A stretch of 64,000 nt of DNA from Aestuarierythrobacter sp037968495 (GCA_037968495.1 JBBKVP010000033.1:1-64000); one strand, 5' to 3'; positions 44,398-54,101 are shown, numbered from the stretch's first letter. Numbers and translations: made by a program. Notes: generated by a model from the sequence alone, not told the origin.

Positions 44398-45036
44398 ATG
44401 CCTAAAACCCAGATCAAGATTTGTGGCCTGTCCACGCCCGAAACCGTCGATGCTGCTGTAAATGCAGGTGCGACGCATATCGGCCTCGTTCACTTCGAAC
44501 CCAGCCCGCGTCATCTCAGCCTTGCCGATGCGGCAAAGCTGCGCCGCCGTGTGCCGGAGGAGGTCAAAGTTGTTCTGCTGACGGTGAACATGCAGCCCCA
44601 ACCTTGGGCGATTGCGATTGACGCCGTGAAGCCAGACGTGGTCCAGTTTCATGGCAGCGAAACGCCAGAATGGTTCGCGCTTATCAAGCAGCACTCGCCC
44701 ATCGAACTCTGGAAAGCCATTGGCGTAAAAGATGCCGAGGCGTTCGAGCGCGCGCGCAAATGGGAAGGCGTTGCCGACTGTTTGTTGTTCGATGCTCCAG
44801 CCCAGAAACTTCCCGGCGGCAACGGCTTGGCTCTCGACTGGACGCTTTTTGGCAATCACAAATTGCCAAATGTCCCATGGGGCCTCGCAGGCGGATTAAA
44901 CCCTGACAATGTTGCTGACGCCATCCGCCAGACAGGCACTGAAATGGTGGACGCATCATCCGGCCTGGAAAGCGAACCCGGCGCGAAGGATGTGGACAGG
45001 ATTAAGGCGTTCTGCAAAGCGGCGCTAAACGTTTAG
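44398..45036 (+). CDS. trpF: Phosphoribosylanthranilate isomerase
   Basis: Third step of tryptophan synthesis: Amadori rearrangement of PRA to CdRP. 212 residues, (beta/alpha)8 barrel, with the N-terminal KICGLSTPETVDAA (catalytic Cys), VVQFHGSETP, and the phosphate site AGGLNPDNVADAI plus DASSGLESEPGAKD with the catalytic Asp. Followed 7 bases later by trpB. Confidence 0.95.
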   Translation: MPKTQIKICGLSTPETVDAAVNAGATHIGLVHFEPSPRHLSLADAAKLRRRVPEEVKVVLLTVNMQPQPWAIAIDAVKPDVVQFHGSETPEWFALIKQHSPIELWKAIGVKDAEAFERARKWEGVADCLLFDAPAQKLPGGNGLALDWTLFGNHKLPNVPWGLAGGLNPDNVADAIRQTGTEMVDASSGLESEPGAKDVDRIKAFCKAALNV

Positions 45037-45043
45037 GGTCAGT

Positions 45044-46255
45044 ATGAACAAGCAAGCAAACTCATTCCGCAACATGCCTGACGAACGCGGGCATTTCGGC
45101 GATTACGGCGGGCGCTATGTCGCCGAAACGCTGATGCCGCTCGTCTTGGATCTGGAGCGTGAGTATCGCGCTGCCCAGGCTGATCCAGCATTCAAGGCCG
45201 AGTTCGACGATCTGCTCGAACATTATGTCGGCCGCCCTTCCCCGCTTTACTTTGCTGAGCGGCTCACTGAAGCCCTCGGCGGCGCCCAAATCTGGTTCAA
45301 GCGTGACGAGCTCAACCACACTGGCGCGCATAAGATCAACAATTGCATTGGGCAGATTCTGCTCGCAATCCGCATGGGCAAGACGCGTATTATCGCGGAA
45401 ACCGGCGCGGGTCAGCACGGCGTGGCGACAGCGACCGTTTGCGCGCGTTTCGGACTGCCCTGCGTAATTTATATGGGCGCAACCGACGTTGCGCGGCAGC
45501 AGCCCAATGTGTTTCGCATGAAGCTGCTTGGCGCGGAAGTGATCCCCGTCACCAGCGGCGCGGCGACGCTGAAGGATGCAATGAATGAAGGGCTGCGCGA
45601 CTGGGTCGCCAACGTCCATGACACATTCTACATCATCGGCACCGCCGCCGGCCCGCATCCCTACCCCGAAATGGTCCGCGATTTTCAAAGCGTGATCGGT
45701 AAGGAAGCGCGCGAGCAAATGCTCAGCCGCACGGGCCGCCTTCCCGATCATCTGGTGGCCTGCATCGGCGGCGGATCGAACGCGCTTGGCCTGTTCCACC
45801 CCTTCCTCGACGATGTCGACGTGAAAATGCTGGGCGTAGAGGCGGCAGGCCACGGCCTCGACAAAGAACACGCCGCCAGCCTGACCGGCGGCGCGCCGGG
45901 TGTGCTCCACGGCAACAAGACTTATCTGCTGCAGGACGAAGACGGCCAGATTACCGAAGGCCACTCGATCAGCGCAGGTCTCGACTATCCCGGAATCGGC
46001 CCCGAACACGCATGGCTGAAAGATATCGGCCGCGTGGAATATACCAGCGTAACGGACAAGGAAGCTCTAGACGGCTTCCAGCTCCTCTGCCGCACCGAAG
46101 GCATCATCCCAGCGCTTGAACCGGCCCACGCGATTGCCGCGACGGCGAAACTCGCCAAAGAACTACCGGAAGACCAGATCATCCTGATGAACCTCTGCGG
46201 ACGCGGCGATAAAGACATCTTTACGGTGGCCGAGGCGCTTGGGGTTGAGATATGA
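45044..46255 (+). CDS. trpB: Tryptophan synthase beta subunit
   Basis: Joins indole and serine to give tryptophan with pyridoxal phosphate. 403 residues; the PLP lysine is in NHTGAHKINNCI, the phosphate loop is CIGGGSNALGLF and the substrate loop contains ETGAGQHGVATA. Partner TrpA is encoded just downstream after one small gene. The stop overlaps that gene in an ATGA. Confidence 0.97.
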   Translation: MNKQANSFRNMPDERGHFGDYGGRYVAETLMPLVLDLEREYRAAQADPAFKAEFDDLLEHYVGRPSPLYFAERLTEALGGAQIWFKRDELNHTGAHKINNCIGQILLAIRMGKTRIIAETGAGQHGVATATVCARFGLPCVIYMGATDVARQQPNVFRMKLLGAEVIPVTSGAATLKDAMNEGLRDWVANVHDTFYIIGTAAGPHPYPEMVRDFQSVIGKEAREQMLSRTGRLPDHLVACIGGGSNALGLFHPFLDDVDVKMLGVEAAGHGLDKEHAASLTGGAPGVLHGNKTYLLQDEDGQITEGHSISAGLDYPGIGPEHAWLKDIGRVEYTSVTDKEALDGFQLLCRTEGIIPALEPAHAIAATAKLAKELPEDQIILMNLCGRGDKDIFTVAEALGVEI

Positions 46256-46437
46256 CCATTTCGCTTGTCCGCGGTCTGGTGTTTTTTATGCTGGGTCTAC
46301 CTATCGGCTTCGTTCTTTCTGCACTCGGTTTCGTTGCAACTGGCCGCGAAATTGCTGCGCCTGAACTCGCTCCTTATGCGCTGAGTATCGCAGCAATTGG
46401 CGGTGCCATTGCAGCCGTCTCGAAGCCTAGCCAATGA
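46252..46437 (+). CDS. Small membrane protein of unknown function between trpB and trpA
   Basis: 61 residues, two predicted membrane helices (residues ~5-29 and ~42-56: PYALSIAAIGGAIAAVS) with a short loop containing TGREIAAPEL. Its ATG overlaps the trpB stop by four bases and its stop overlaps the trpA start by four bases, so it is translated in series with both. No family is recognised. Interrupting the trpB-trpA pair is unusual. It could be a small regulator of membrane attachment or a neutral passenger. Confidence 0.7.
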   Translation: MTISLVRGLVFFMLGLPIGFVLSALGFVATGREIAAPELAPYALSIAAIGGAIAAVSKPSQ

Positions 46438-47219
46438 CCCTCCTTTCAGACGCTTTCGCAACACCCGCCCTCGTCTGCTTCGTCACAGCAGGTGATGGCG
46501 ACACAGCGGCTAATCTCGACGCGCTTGTCGCGGGCGGTGCGGATGTGATCGAGCTGGGCATGCCCTTCACCGATCCAATGGCCGATGGTCCCGCGATCCA
46601 GAAGGCCAACCTTCGCTCGCTGGCCAAAGGCACCACCACAGCCGATATTTTCGCCATCGCCACAGCCTTTCGCGCGCGGCATCCTGGTGTGCCGCTGGTG
46701 CTGATGGGCTATGCCAATCCGATGGTTCGGCGCGGGCCGGACTGGTTTGCAGATCAATGCGAAGCCGCAGGCGTGGACGGGGTAATCTGCGTCGATATTC
46801 CGCCCGAGGAAGACGACGCGCTCGGCCCGCAATTGCGCGCCAAGGGCATTGCGCCCATCCGTCTCGCCACGCCGACCACCGATGCAAAGCGCCTGCCAAC
46901 TGTGCTCGATGGATCGGGCGGCTTTGTCTACTACGTGTCGGTCGCAGGCATCACCGGCCTGCAACAGGCTGCCACCGCCAGTATTGAAGACGCTGTCGCC
47001 AAACTCAAAGCCGCCACCGACCTGCCGATTGCAGTCGGTTTCGGTGTCCGCACGCCCGAGCAGGCCGAAGCCATCGCCAAGGTTGCAGACGGCGTTGTCG
47101 TCGGCTCCGCCTTCATCGATCTGGTCGAGCAGCACGGCGAAAACGCCCCGGCGGCGCTGCAGGAACTCACCGCTGCGCTTGCCAATGCAGTGCATAATGC
47201 GCGAAAGGCTGACGCATGA
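46434..47219 (+). CDS. trpA: Tryptophan synthase alpha subunit
   Basis: Cleaves indole-3-glycerol phosphate to indole, which is passed through a tunnel to TrpB. 261 residues with LVCFVTAGDGD and the catalytic Glu in DVIELGMPFTDPMADGP and Asp in CVDIPPEED; phosphate site VGFGVRTPEQAEAI. Four-base overlaps on both sides (small membrane gene, accD). Confidence 0.96.
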   Translation: MTLLSDAFATPALVCFVTAGDGDTAANLDALVAGGADVIELGMPFTDPMADGPAIQKANLRSLAKGTTTADIFAIATAFRARHPGVPLVLMGYANPMVRRGPDWFADQCEAAGVDGVICVDIPPEEDDALGPQLRAKGIAPIRLATPTTDAKRLPTVLDGSGGFVYYVSVAGITGLQQAATASIEDAVAKLKAATDLPIAVGFGVRTPEQAEAIAKVADGVVVGSAFIDLVEQHGENAPAALQELTAALANAVHNARKADA

Positions 47220-48064
47220 GCTGGTTTTCCCGTGTCCGTAATTCGCTGCCCTTCGTTCCGAAGCGGGAAACGAAGGACAATCTCTGGGTCAAATGCCCCG
47301 GCTGCGCCGAAATGGTGTTTGAGAAAGAGTATAACGAGAACCTCAACGTCTGTCCGCGTTGCGACCATCATGGCCGCATTGGCGCGGATCAGCGGCTGGC
47401 GCAAATCCTCGATCCCGGTTTCGAGATGATGGAAATGCCCGAGGTCAAAGAAGACCCGCTCAAATTCCGTGACAGCAAGAAATACACCGACCGCCTGAAA
47501 CAAGCCCGCGCCAAGAACCCGCACCGCGATGCGTTCAGCGTAGGCTCCGGCTCGATCAAAACGCGTGACGCAGTTGTCGGCGTTCAGGACTTCAATTTCA
47601 TGGGCGGGTCGATGGGCATGGCCGTGGGCAATGCCTTTTGCGCCGGTGCAGAGCGCGCCCTCGCCCGCAAATGCGGCTATATCGTCGTAACAGCCGCTGG
47701 CGGCGCACGGATGCAGGAGGGCATTCTCAGCCTGATGCAAATGCCCAAGGCCACAGTAATGACCCGCCGCCTGAAACGCGCTGGCCTCCCGTATATCGTC
47801 GTGCTGACCGACCCGACCACAGGCGGCGTAACCGCCAGCTACGCTATGCTCGGCGATGTGCAAATTGCAGAGCCCAACGCCTTGATCGGCTTTGCCGGAC
47901 AGCGCGTGATCCAAGACACGATCCGCGAGAAACTGCCCGAGGGTTTCCAACGTGCGGAATATCTCCACAAGCACGGTATGGTCGACATGGTGGTACCGCG
48001 TGACAATTTGCGTTCGACGCTCGCGACAATCCTCGATTACCTCGATCCGGCACAGGCTGCCTGA
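47216..48064 (+). CDS. accD: Acetyl-CoA carboxylase carboxyltransferase subunit beta
   Basis: Part of the enzyme making malonyl-CoA for fatty acid synthesis. 282 residues: an N-terminal four-cysteine zinc ribbon (CPGCAEMVFEKEY then CPRCDHH, residues ~24-50) and a crotonase-fold carboxyltransferase domain with AAGGARMQEGILSLMQM and TTGGVTASYAMLGD. Overlaps trpA by 4 bases; accD next to trpA and folC is common in alphaproteobacteria. Confidence 0.96.
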   Translation: MSWFSRVRNSLPFVPKRETKDNLWVKCPGCAEMVFEKEYNENLNVCPRCDHHGRIGADQRLAQILDPGFEMMEMPEVKEDPLKFRDSKKYTDRLKQARAKNPHRDAFSVGSGSIKTRDAVVGVQDFNFMGGSMGMAVGNAFCAGAERALARKCGYIVVTAAGGARMQEGILSLMQMPKATVMTRRLKRAGLPYIVVLTDPTTGGVTASYAMLGDVQIAEPNALIGFAGQRVIQDTIREKLPEGFQRAEYLHKHGMVDMVVPRDNLRSTLATILDYLDPAQAA

Positions 48065-48084
48065 CCGGCGCCGCGCGGCTGAAT

Positions 48085-49377
48085 ATGCGCGACTTTGCTA
48101 TTTCCGACGATCCGGCCGTGCAGGCTCAGCTTGACCGTCTCGGCGCGCTATCGGTGCCTGACGGGCGACTTGGCCTCGAAACAATCCGCGCCTTGCTGGA
48201 CCGCTTGGACAATCCGCATCAGCGAATGCCGCCCGTATTTCACGTCGCCGGGACCAATGGCAAAGGCTCCACCTGCGCATTCCTGAGAGCGATGCTGGAA
48301 GCCGAAGGGCTGACGGTCCATGCGACAACCAGCCCGCATCTTGTGCGCTATAATGAACGAATCAGGATTGCCGGAAAGCTAATCGAAGACAACGCATTAG
48401 CGAGCGTTCTTGCCGAAGTGCTGGATGCCGGTGAGGATTTGAACCCCAGCTTCTTCGAAGTGACTATCGCGGCAAGTTTCCTGGCCTTCTCCCGAACGCC
48501 TGCTGACGTCTGTGTGATTGAAGTCGGCCTTGGCGGACGCTTTGATGCGACGAACGTAATCGAACGGCCTGCCGTATGCGGAATTGCAGCGCTGGGCATA
48601 GACCATGAGCGTTTCTTGCTCGTCCCCGAGGAGGGCGTTCCCAAAGACCCGATGGCCCGCATTGCCTTCGAGAAGGCCGGTATTGCGAAGAGGGGCGTAA
48701 GACTCGTTACAATGGCTTACGAGGAAGCCCAACATGAGGCGATTGCCGACGTTGCAGACAAAGTGGGCGCCGAACTACGCGATGAAGGGCGCTGGTGGCA
48801 TTATGGCCATGCGATAGGCGACCGCATCGGTTACCGCGATGAGGGCGGCGCATTGATGCTTCCAGCACCTTCGCTGCCCGGCGATCACCAGCGAGCCAAT
48901 TGCGCGCTGGCCGCCGCGATGATCCGGCATCAGGATGCAATCAAAGTTTCGGTCAAAGCGATGAAAGAAGGTGCGCGAACGGCTAAATGGCCCGCGCGAT
49001 TGCAGAGGCTCGCACCCGGCCCAATCATAGGCACCCGAGAGGTATGGCTCGACGGCGGGCATAACCCCAACGCAGGCAAAGCGATTGCGGCGCACTTTGA
49101 AGGCCAACGCATCCACCTGATCATCGGCATGATCGCCGGGAAGGATCCTGCATCGCTTATAGGTCCAATGGGCGACAGCATTGCCAGTTTGACGATCGTG
49201 CCAGTCGCTGGGCGGGACCATTTAGCAGCGGAGAGTTTTGGGACTGTTGCTGGCCAAGCAAGCGATGTCGCGGAGGGACTGGGAGCGCTACCCGACGACG
49301 GCTTGCCCGTACTTATCGCAGGTACGCTTTATCTCGCGGGCAGTGTTCTGAAGCTAACTGGTCAGCTCCCCGACTAA
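48085..49377 (+). CDS. folC: Dihydrofolate/folylpolyglutamate synthase
   Basis: Adds glycine-linked glutamate chains to folates and makes dihydrofolate from dihydropteroate. 430 residues of the Mur-ligase fold; P-loop HVAGTNGKGST at residues ~52-62, the DATNVIE segment after GLGGRFDATNV, and the second-domain WLDGGHNPNAGKAI. 20 bases after accD. Its TAA overlaps the stop of the convergent AmpG gene (CTAA), so the two ends share bases. Confidence 0.94.
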   Translation: MRDFAISDDPAVQAQLDRLGALSVPDGRLGLETIRALLDRLDNPHQRMPPVFHVAGTNGKGSTCAFLRAMLEAEGLTVHATTSPHLVRYNERIRIAGKLIEDNALASVLAEVLDAGEDLNPSFFEVTIAASFLAFSRTPADVCVIEVGLGGRFDATNVIERPAVCGIAALGIDHERFLLVPEEGVPKDPMARIAFEKAGIAKRGVRLVTMAYEEAQHEAIADVADKVGAELRDEGRWWHYGHAIGDRIGYRDEGGALMLPAPSLPGDHQRANCALAAAMIRHQDAIKVSVKAMKEGARTAKWPARLQRLAPGPIIGTREVWLDGGHNPNAGKAIAAHFEGQRIHLIIGMIAGKDPASLIGPMGDSIASLTIVPVAGRDHLAAESFGTVAGQASDVAEGLGALPDDGLPVLIAGTLYLAGSVLKLTGQLPD

Positions 49378-51092
49378 GCGTTCTTGAGTGCAATCGCGTC
49401 CATCCCGGATGCCACACCAAGCCGCCTCACCCTAGCCCATTCGATTAGGCACAGAATCACGGCGATGCCGCCGATAGCGGTAGTGAGCAGGAACACGTCG
49501 AAATAGCCGCGATCCTCGATAATCTTGCCCAATGCTCCGCGCCCTAGCGTACCAACTAGCAATGTCAGCGAGCTAAGCAGGGCATATTGCACTGCGCTGT
49601 AGCCCTTTGCCACGATAGACGAGAGATAGGCTACGAATGCCGCGCCCGCGATGCCAACCGCAAGGTTTTCGCCCGCAATCGCCATCATTAGCTTCGCCAG
49701 CCGCGCATCGCCGCCTAGCGTCGTCACCAGCCATGTGAAACCCGTGTTATCGGCTACGGCCTGCATAACGGCACCGCCCCGCGCCAAATCGGCGTAGAGG
49801 AGATTTGTCGCCGCAGCGATCACTGCACCCAGCGTCAGCGTAAACATGCGTCCGATCAGGGTGAGAAGCGCGCCACCAGCCGCAAGGCCGAGGATAAGCG
49901 CGCCGACACCAAAGAACTTGGAGGCAATGGCAACTTCATCCTTCGAATATTGCAGTTCGCCGAGGTAGAACGGATAGGCGAAGCTGCCCCAGATCGCGTC
50001 GGTGATCCGGTAGGTCAAAACCAGAGCGATCACTATGATCATGGCCCATCCCAGCCGTCCGACTAGCTCCGTCAGAGGCAGCACCAGAGCGCGGTATCCG
50101 TGATCGATTACTCGCTCAAAGCCCGTTGCAGGCGCTGCCGCTTCGCTTAGGACATGCATGCCCTTCTTGCGGCGGCTTTCCAGCCATGCAGCGATAATCG
50201 AGGGTATGACAACCGTGGCAATCACCACCAGCGGCCCCTGTGTACTGATAAATTGCACCGAGTCCGGTCGCGATTCAGGATTGCTCCCGAGCGAGCGGAC
50301 CATGAACACAATCACGGTAATCAGTGCCCAGCCCCATAACAGAGCGACTGCACCTAGTGCATAGGCACGAACGCGAGGCTCGATCTGCCCGGCATGGCGT
50401 AACTCAGCCAGATCATCCGCGTCGTCTTCGATACTCTCGGCGGTTTGTTGCGCGTCGGGCGCCCACAGGCCGAGGAAACCGACGACCAGCAAGATGCCGC
50501 CCATAGTCATGAAAACCGTCGGCCAATCTGTGCGTTCTGCCAAAAACAGGGCAAACGCACCGCCAACCAGTGCCGCGATGCGGTAGCCCATCTGATAAAC
50601 GGTCGAGAGCATGTCGATGGTCGCAACTTCATCTGCCACGTCCACGCGCCAGGCGTCGATCACCACGTCCTGAGTCGCGCTGGCAAAAGCTCCGATGCCC
50701 GCAAGCAATGAGAAAACTCCAAGAGCGCCAACGGGATCAAGGGTCGAAAGGATAACAAGAATAGCGCCGAGCAGAACCTGCGCAGTCACAATCCACTGCT
50801 TGCGCTTTCCGAGCTTCCTCAAAATCGGGAGATCAACACGGTCCAGCAGCGGCGACCAAAGGAACTTAAACGCATAGGCGAGGCCAATAAGCGAGAAGAC
50901 GCCCATAGTTTCCAGATCAACTTCTGCATCAGACAGCCAAGCGTAAAGCGTACCAAGCAACAGCGCATATGGCAGGCCTGCGGCAAAGCCGAACAGCGCC
51001 ATATAGCCCGTCTTGCGGTTGCCAAGCGAAGCGATCAGCTTGCGCCAGCCGGGCTTCTTTGGTGCCTGTTCTGCAGTTGCGCTGGTGGCCAT
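49374..51092 (-). CDS. AmpG-type MFS permease
   Basis: About 572 residues with 12-14 membrane segments. The first helix region GYMALFGFAAGLPYALLLGTLYAW is typical of AmpG/major facilitator permeases that import anhydromuropeptides during peptidoglycan recycling. The DVVIDAWRVDVAD segment fits the family too. The ATG at 51092 has AAGGA upstream; the longer frame is not used. A large inter-domain loop (residues ~320-360) is normal for sphingomonad members. Specificity not proved. Confidence 0.85.
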   Translation of the reverse strand: MATSATAEQAPKKPGWRKLIASLGNRKTGYMALFGFAAGLPYALLLGTLYAWLSDAEVDLETMGVFSLIGLAYAFKFLWSPLLDRVDLPILRKLGKRKQWIVTAQVLLGAILVILSTLDPVGALGVFSLLAGIGAFASATQDVVIDAWRVDVADEVATIDMLSTVYQMGYRIAALVGGAFALFLAERTDWPTVFMTMGGILLVVGFLGLWAPDAQQTAESIEDDADDLAELRHAGQIEPRVRAYALGAVALLWGWALITVIVFMVRSLGSNPESRPDSVQFISTQGPLVVIATVVIPSIIAAWLESRRKKGMHVLSEAAAPATGFERVIDHGYRALVLPLTELVGRLGWAMIIVIALVLTYRITDAIWGSFAYPFYLGELQYSKDEVAIASKFFGVGALILGLAAGGALLTLIGRMFTLTLGAVIAAATNLLYADLARGGAVMQAVADNTGFTWLVTTLGGDARLAKLMMAIAGENLAVGIAGAAFVAYLSSIVAKGYSAVQYALLSSLTLLVGTLGRGALGKIIEDRGYFDVFLLTTAIGGIAVILCLIEWARVRRLGVASGMDAIALKNA

Positions 51093-51163
51093 TGTGTGGC
51101 GATCCTTCCCCGTGAAACCAATTCGTGGCAAGGTAGCGTGATGCGTAACAATGGGAAGAGCGG

Positions 51164-52324
51164 ATGAACGAGGCAGGAACCGCAATGCGGCGCTTATCCC
51201 CGACAGCGGGGCAAAAGGCGCTGGCCGAGGCGATTGCCGGCGAATCCGTACGCACGGACGGCGTGGTCACGCATGTCCCAGCATCCGTTTACACCGACCC
51301 GGCACATTGGAGCCGCGAGAAAGCGGGCCTGTTTAACCGATTGCCGCAGGTATTGTGTCCTTCGGCCTTGCTGCCAGATGCCGGAATGGCTGTACCGCAT
51401 GATGCGACGGGCCGCCCATTGCTGATCACGCGGGATGCCGATGGCAAAGCGCATGTCTTCCATAATGTCTGCCGTCACCGAGGGACGCGGCTGGTCGAAG
51501 GTCAGGAAAGCTTGTGCGCCAAACGGCTCGTTTGCCCTTACCACGCATGGACTTACCGGCTCGATGGAAAGTTATTAGCCCTGCCCCGACCAGAGACATT
51601 TCCCGGCCTTGAAAAAAGCGACCACGGATTGTTTGAGCTTCCAAGCGTTGAAGCAGGTGGGCTAATCTGGTTTTCGCCACACAACGCAGCAGACTTCTCC
51701 TTCGCAGAAACGCTTGGCGAAGATTTCGACGCTTTCGCTATGGCGGACCATCACTTGTTCGCGCGCAAGACCCACGAAGTCGCAGGCAATTGGAAGCTCA
51801 TCATGGATGCCTTCCTTGAAAGCTATCATGTACAGCGGCTCCATTCCCAAACCATCGGGCCGATGTTCAAGGACGGAATCACTGCGGGTGATATGATCGG
51901 GCCGCACGCCCGATCCAGCGTTGGCCGTGCCGAGGAGCTTGGCGGTATCGACTTTTCCGACATGGCCCAGATGCGCTCTGTGGTGACGTTCGCTTACCAA
52001 TTGCTACCAGGCACGATAATCATTGCCAGCCCCGACTACATAAATGTGATGACGCTGATGCCGCAATCGCAGAACCTGACGCTGGTCGAAGATTTCATGC
52101 TGATTCCGGAGGCCCCGCAAACCGAAAAAGCGCAAAGCCATTGGCAGCGTAGCTGGGACTTACTCGATGGCGGAGTATTTGCTGCCGAGGATTTCTGCGC
52201 TGCAGAGCTTGGCCAACAGGGCCTCGAAAGCGGTTCTATAGATCAGATTACGCTGGGAACACTTGAAACTGGCATCCACCGCTTTCACGAAACCGTGCAA
52301 GACGCGCTGCGCGGAGTGAACTGA
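51164..52324 (+). CDS. Rieske [2Fe-2S] ring-hydroxylating oxygenase, alpha-subunit type
   Basis: 386 residues. The Rieske cluster ligands are in CRHRGTRLVEGQ and CPYHAWTYRLDG (C-x-H then C-x2-H), and the catalytic domain carries the mononuclear iron site in MDAFLESYHVQRLH (two His plus a later Asp). This is the layout of aromatic or quaternary-amine oxygenases. No ferredoxin or reductase gene is nearby, so electron partners are elsewhere. Divergent from the AmpG gene by 71 bases. Substrate unknown. Confidence 0.9.
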   Translation: MNEAGTAMRRLSPTAGQKALAEAIAGESVRTDGVVTHVPASVYTDPAHWSREKAGLFNRLPQVLCPSALLPDAGMAVPHDATGRPLLITRDADGKAHVFHNVCRHRGTRLVEGQESLCAKRLVCPYHAWTYRLDGKLLALPRPETFPGLEKSDHGLFELPSVEAGGLIWFSPHNAADFSFAETLGEDFDAFAMADHHLFARKTHEVAGNWKLIMDAFLESYHVQRLHSQTIGPMFKDGITAGDMIGPHARSSVGRAEELGGIDFSDMAQMRSVVTFAYQLLPGTIIIASPDYINVMTLMPQSQNLTLVEDFMLIPEAPQTEKAQSHWQRSWDLLDGGVFAAEDFCAAELGQQGLESGSIDQITLGTLETGIHRFHETVQDALRGVN

Positions 52325-52363
52325 CAGCTTCCGCTGTGATGGCGGTGTGTGTAGAGGCCGCTC

Positions 52364-53161
52364 ATGCCAAAATATGATCCCCTAGCTCCTTCTGGTTCAG
52401 CCGACGCCCGCCCTGAAGGCGAACGCATAGCCAAATTGCTCGCCCGCGCAGGCGTTGCCAGCCGCCGCGAAGTCGAGCGCATGATCGATGCCGGGAGAGT
52501 TTCTATCGGGGGTGAAGTCCTCACAACCGCCGCCACCATCATTCGAAATCTCGACGGGGTTACCGTGGACGACAAGCCCGTCGGGCGTCCCGATGCCACG
52601 CGGCTGTTTATCTTTCACAAGCCAGCTGGCTTGCTAACTGCCGAGCGCGACTTCTCCGGCCGTCAAACGATCTATAACGCACTCACCAACGCGCTGCCCA
52701 AGGGCACGCCGCGCCTGATGCCTGTTGGCCGCCTCGATCTAAATACCGAGGGGCTGCTGCTGATGACCAATGATGGTGAGCTGAAGCGCGCCATGGAGCT
52801 ACCATCGACGGGTATGCCGCGCCGTTACCGCGCGCGGACATTCGGCGGGATCACGCAGGCCCAGCTTGAGGAACTCAGCCACGGCATCACCATCGAAGGT
52901 GTGCGTTACGGATCGATTGACGCCAACCTCGAACGCGGAACGGGTGCAAACCAATGGGTCGAAATGACTCTGACCGAGGGTAAGAACCGCGAAGTCCGGC
53001 GAGTTCTCGAACATTTCGGATTGGAAGTGTCGCGTCTGATGCGGCTGGAGTACGGCCCCTTCAAACTGGGTGATTTGGCGCGTGGTGCTGCTGTCGAAGT
53101 AGCGCAAGTCGAAGTCGAGCGGATGCGCAAGGAGCTCGTCACCAAAAAGCCGCGCAAGTGA
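52364..53161 (+). CDS. rluB: Pseudouridine synthase, RsuA/RluB family
   Basis: Converts a specific uridine of rRNA to pseudouridine. 265 residues: an N-terminal S4 RNA-binding domain (AKLLARAGVASRREVERMI) and the catalytic domain with the aspartate motif GRLDLNTEGLLL (Asp being the nucleophile). RluB (23S U2605) rather than RsuA or RluE is a guess from length. GTGA overlap with rsmD shows coupling. Confidence 0.88.
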   Translation: MPKYDPLAPSGSADARPEGERIAKLLARAGVASRREVERMIDAGRVSIGGEVLTTAATIIRNLDGVTVDDKPVGRPDATRLFIFHKPAGLLTAERDFSGRQTIYNALTNALPKGTPRLMPVGRLDLNTEGLLLMTNDGELKRAMELPSTGMPRRYRARTFGGITQAQLEELSHGITIEGVRYGSIDANLERGTGANQWVEMTLTEGKNREVRRVLEHFGLEVSRLMRLEYGPFKLGDLARGAAVEVAQVEVERMRKELVTKKPRK

Positions 53162-53700
53162 GGATCATTGCAGGCGACTGGCGCGGCAGGAAGCTGATCG
53201 CGCCCAAGGGCGATACAACGCGTCCTACCGCAGACAGAACCCGCGAAACTTTGTTCAATATGCTGAATAGCCGGTTGGGCGCATTTAACGACCTTGCCGT
53301 GGCCGACCTGTTCGCAGGATCAGGCGCCTTGGGACTTGAAGCATTGTCACGAGGATCCGGATCGTGCCTGTTCGTCGAAGATGACCGCGATGCGTTGAAG
53401 GCACTCAAAACCAATGTGGCGGCATTGGAAACCGGTCGCCGGGCGACAGTTCAAGCCGGATCAGTAATGTCGCTTGGACCAGCCAAGGTTCCCCACGATC
53501 TGATCATGCTAGACCCGCCTTATCATAGCGGCGCTGGCGTGGTTGCGCTCGACCGGATGGTAAGGCTCGGCTGGATCGGGCCAGCGACATGGATCGCGCT
53601 TGAAACTGCGTTCAACGAAGATGTCGAGTGCAAGAACCTGACAATCGAAATTGACCGCAAAGTCGGCAAAGCAAAGCTCACCCTTCTCCGCCTGGGCTGA
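53158..53700 (+). CDS. rsmD: 16S rRNA (guanine-966-N2)-methyltransferase
   Basis: 180 residues, Rossmann-fold SAM methyltransferase. The start is GTG in a GTGA overlap with rluB. Visible: MRIIAGDWRGRKLIAP, RPTADRTRETLFNML, the SAM-binding DLFAGSGALGLEALSRG and the catalytic MLDPPY. These are all RsmD hallmarks. Methylates G966 on the 30S subunit. Confidence 0.95.
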   Translation: MRIIAGDWRGRKLIAPKGDTTRPTADRTRETLFNMLNSRLGAFNDLAVADLFAGSGALGLEALSRGSGSCLFVEDDRDALKALKTNVAALETGRRATVQAGSVMSLGPAKVPHDLIMLDPPYHSGAGVVALDRMVRLGWIGPATWIALETAFNEDVECKNLTIEIDRKVGKAKLTLLRLG

Positions 53701-53702
53701 AG

Positions 53703-54101
53703 TTAGTCCAGAGAGGGATAACGCTCGAAGGCGGGCAGTTCATGCGCTGATGCCATCCACAGCAACCGCTCTGCAGTTTGGATATGTGCCTGCGCCGGAT
53801 ATTTCTCAGGCTCATCCAACGTACCGGTCTGAACATCGACCATATTCGGCAGGTTTTCGGCGTTGGTGTAAAAAAGTCCGGTCCCGCACTGGATACAGAA
53901 ATGCCGCCGTGCATGTTCCGACGAAGCAAATACGGCAGGCTCACCGCTGACTGCCAATTGATTGTGCTTCATCATCGCCCAACCAACCATCGGCGCGCCC
54001 GCACTGCGGCGACAGTCAGAGCAATGGCACAGCGAATGGTTGATCGGATCGCCGGTAATTTCGTAACGAATAGCGCCGCACTGGCATCCGCCTGTCATCA
54101 T
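53703..54101 (-). CDS. GFA/CENP-V-family zinc protein (glutathione-dependent formaldehyde-activating-like)
   Basis: About 132 residues from the ATG at 54101 (a TTG-based extension to 54113 is less likely). Zinc cysteines are seen in GGCQCGAIRY, CHCSDCRR and FCIQCGTGLFY, the GFA pattern. The original member, Gfa, speeds the addition of glutathione to formaldehyde, but most homologues have not been tested. Convergent with rsmD, two bases apart. Confidence 0.85.
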   Translation of the reverse strand: MMTGGCQCGAIRYEITGDPINHSLCHCSDCRRSAGAPMVGWAMMKHNQLAVSGEPAVFASSEHARRHFCIQCGTGLFYTNAENLPNMVDVQTGTLDEPEKYPAQAHIQTAERLLWMASAHELPAFERYPSLD

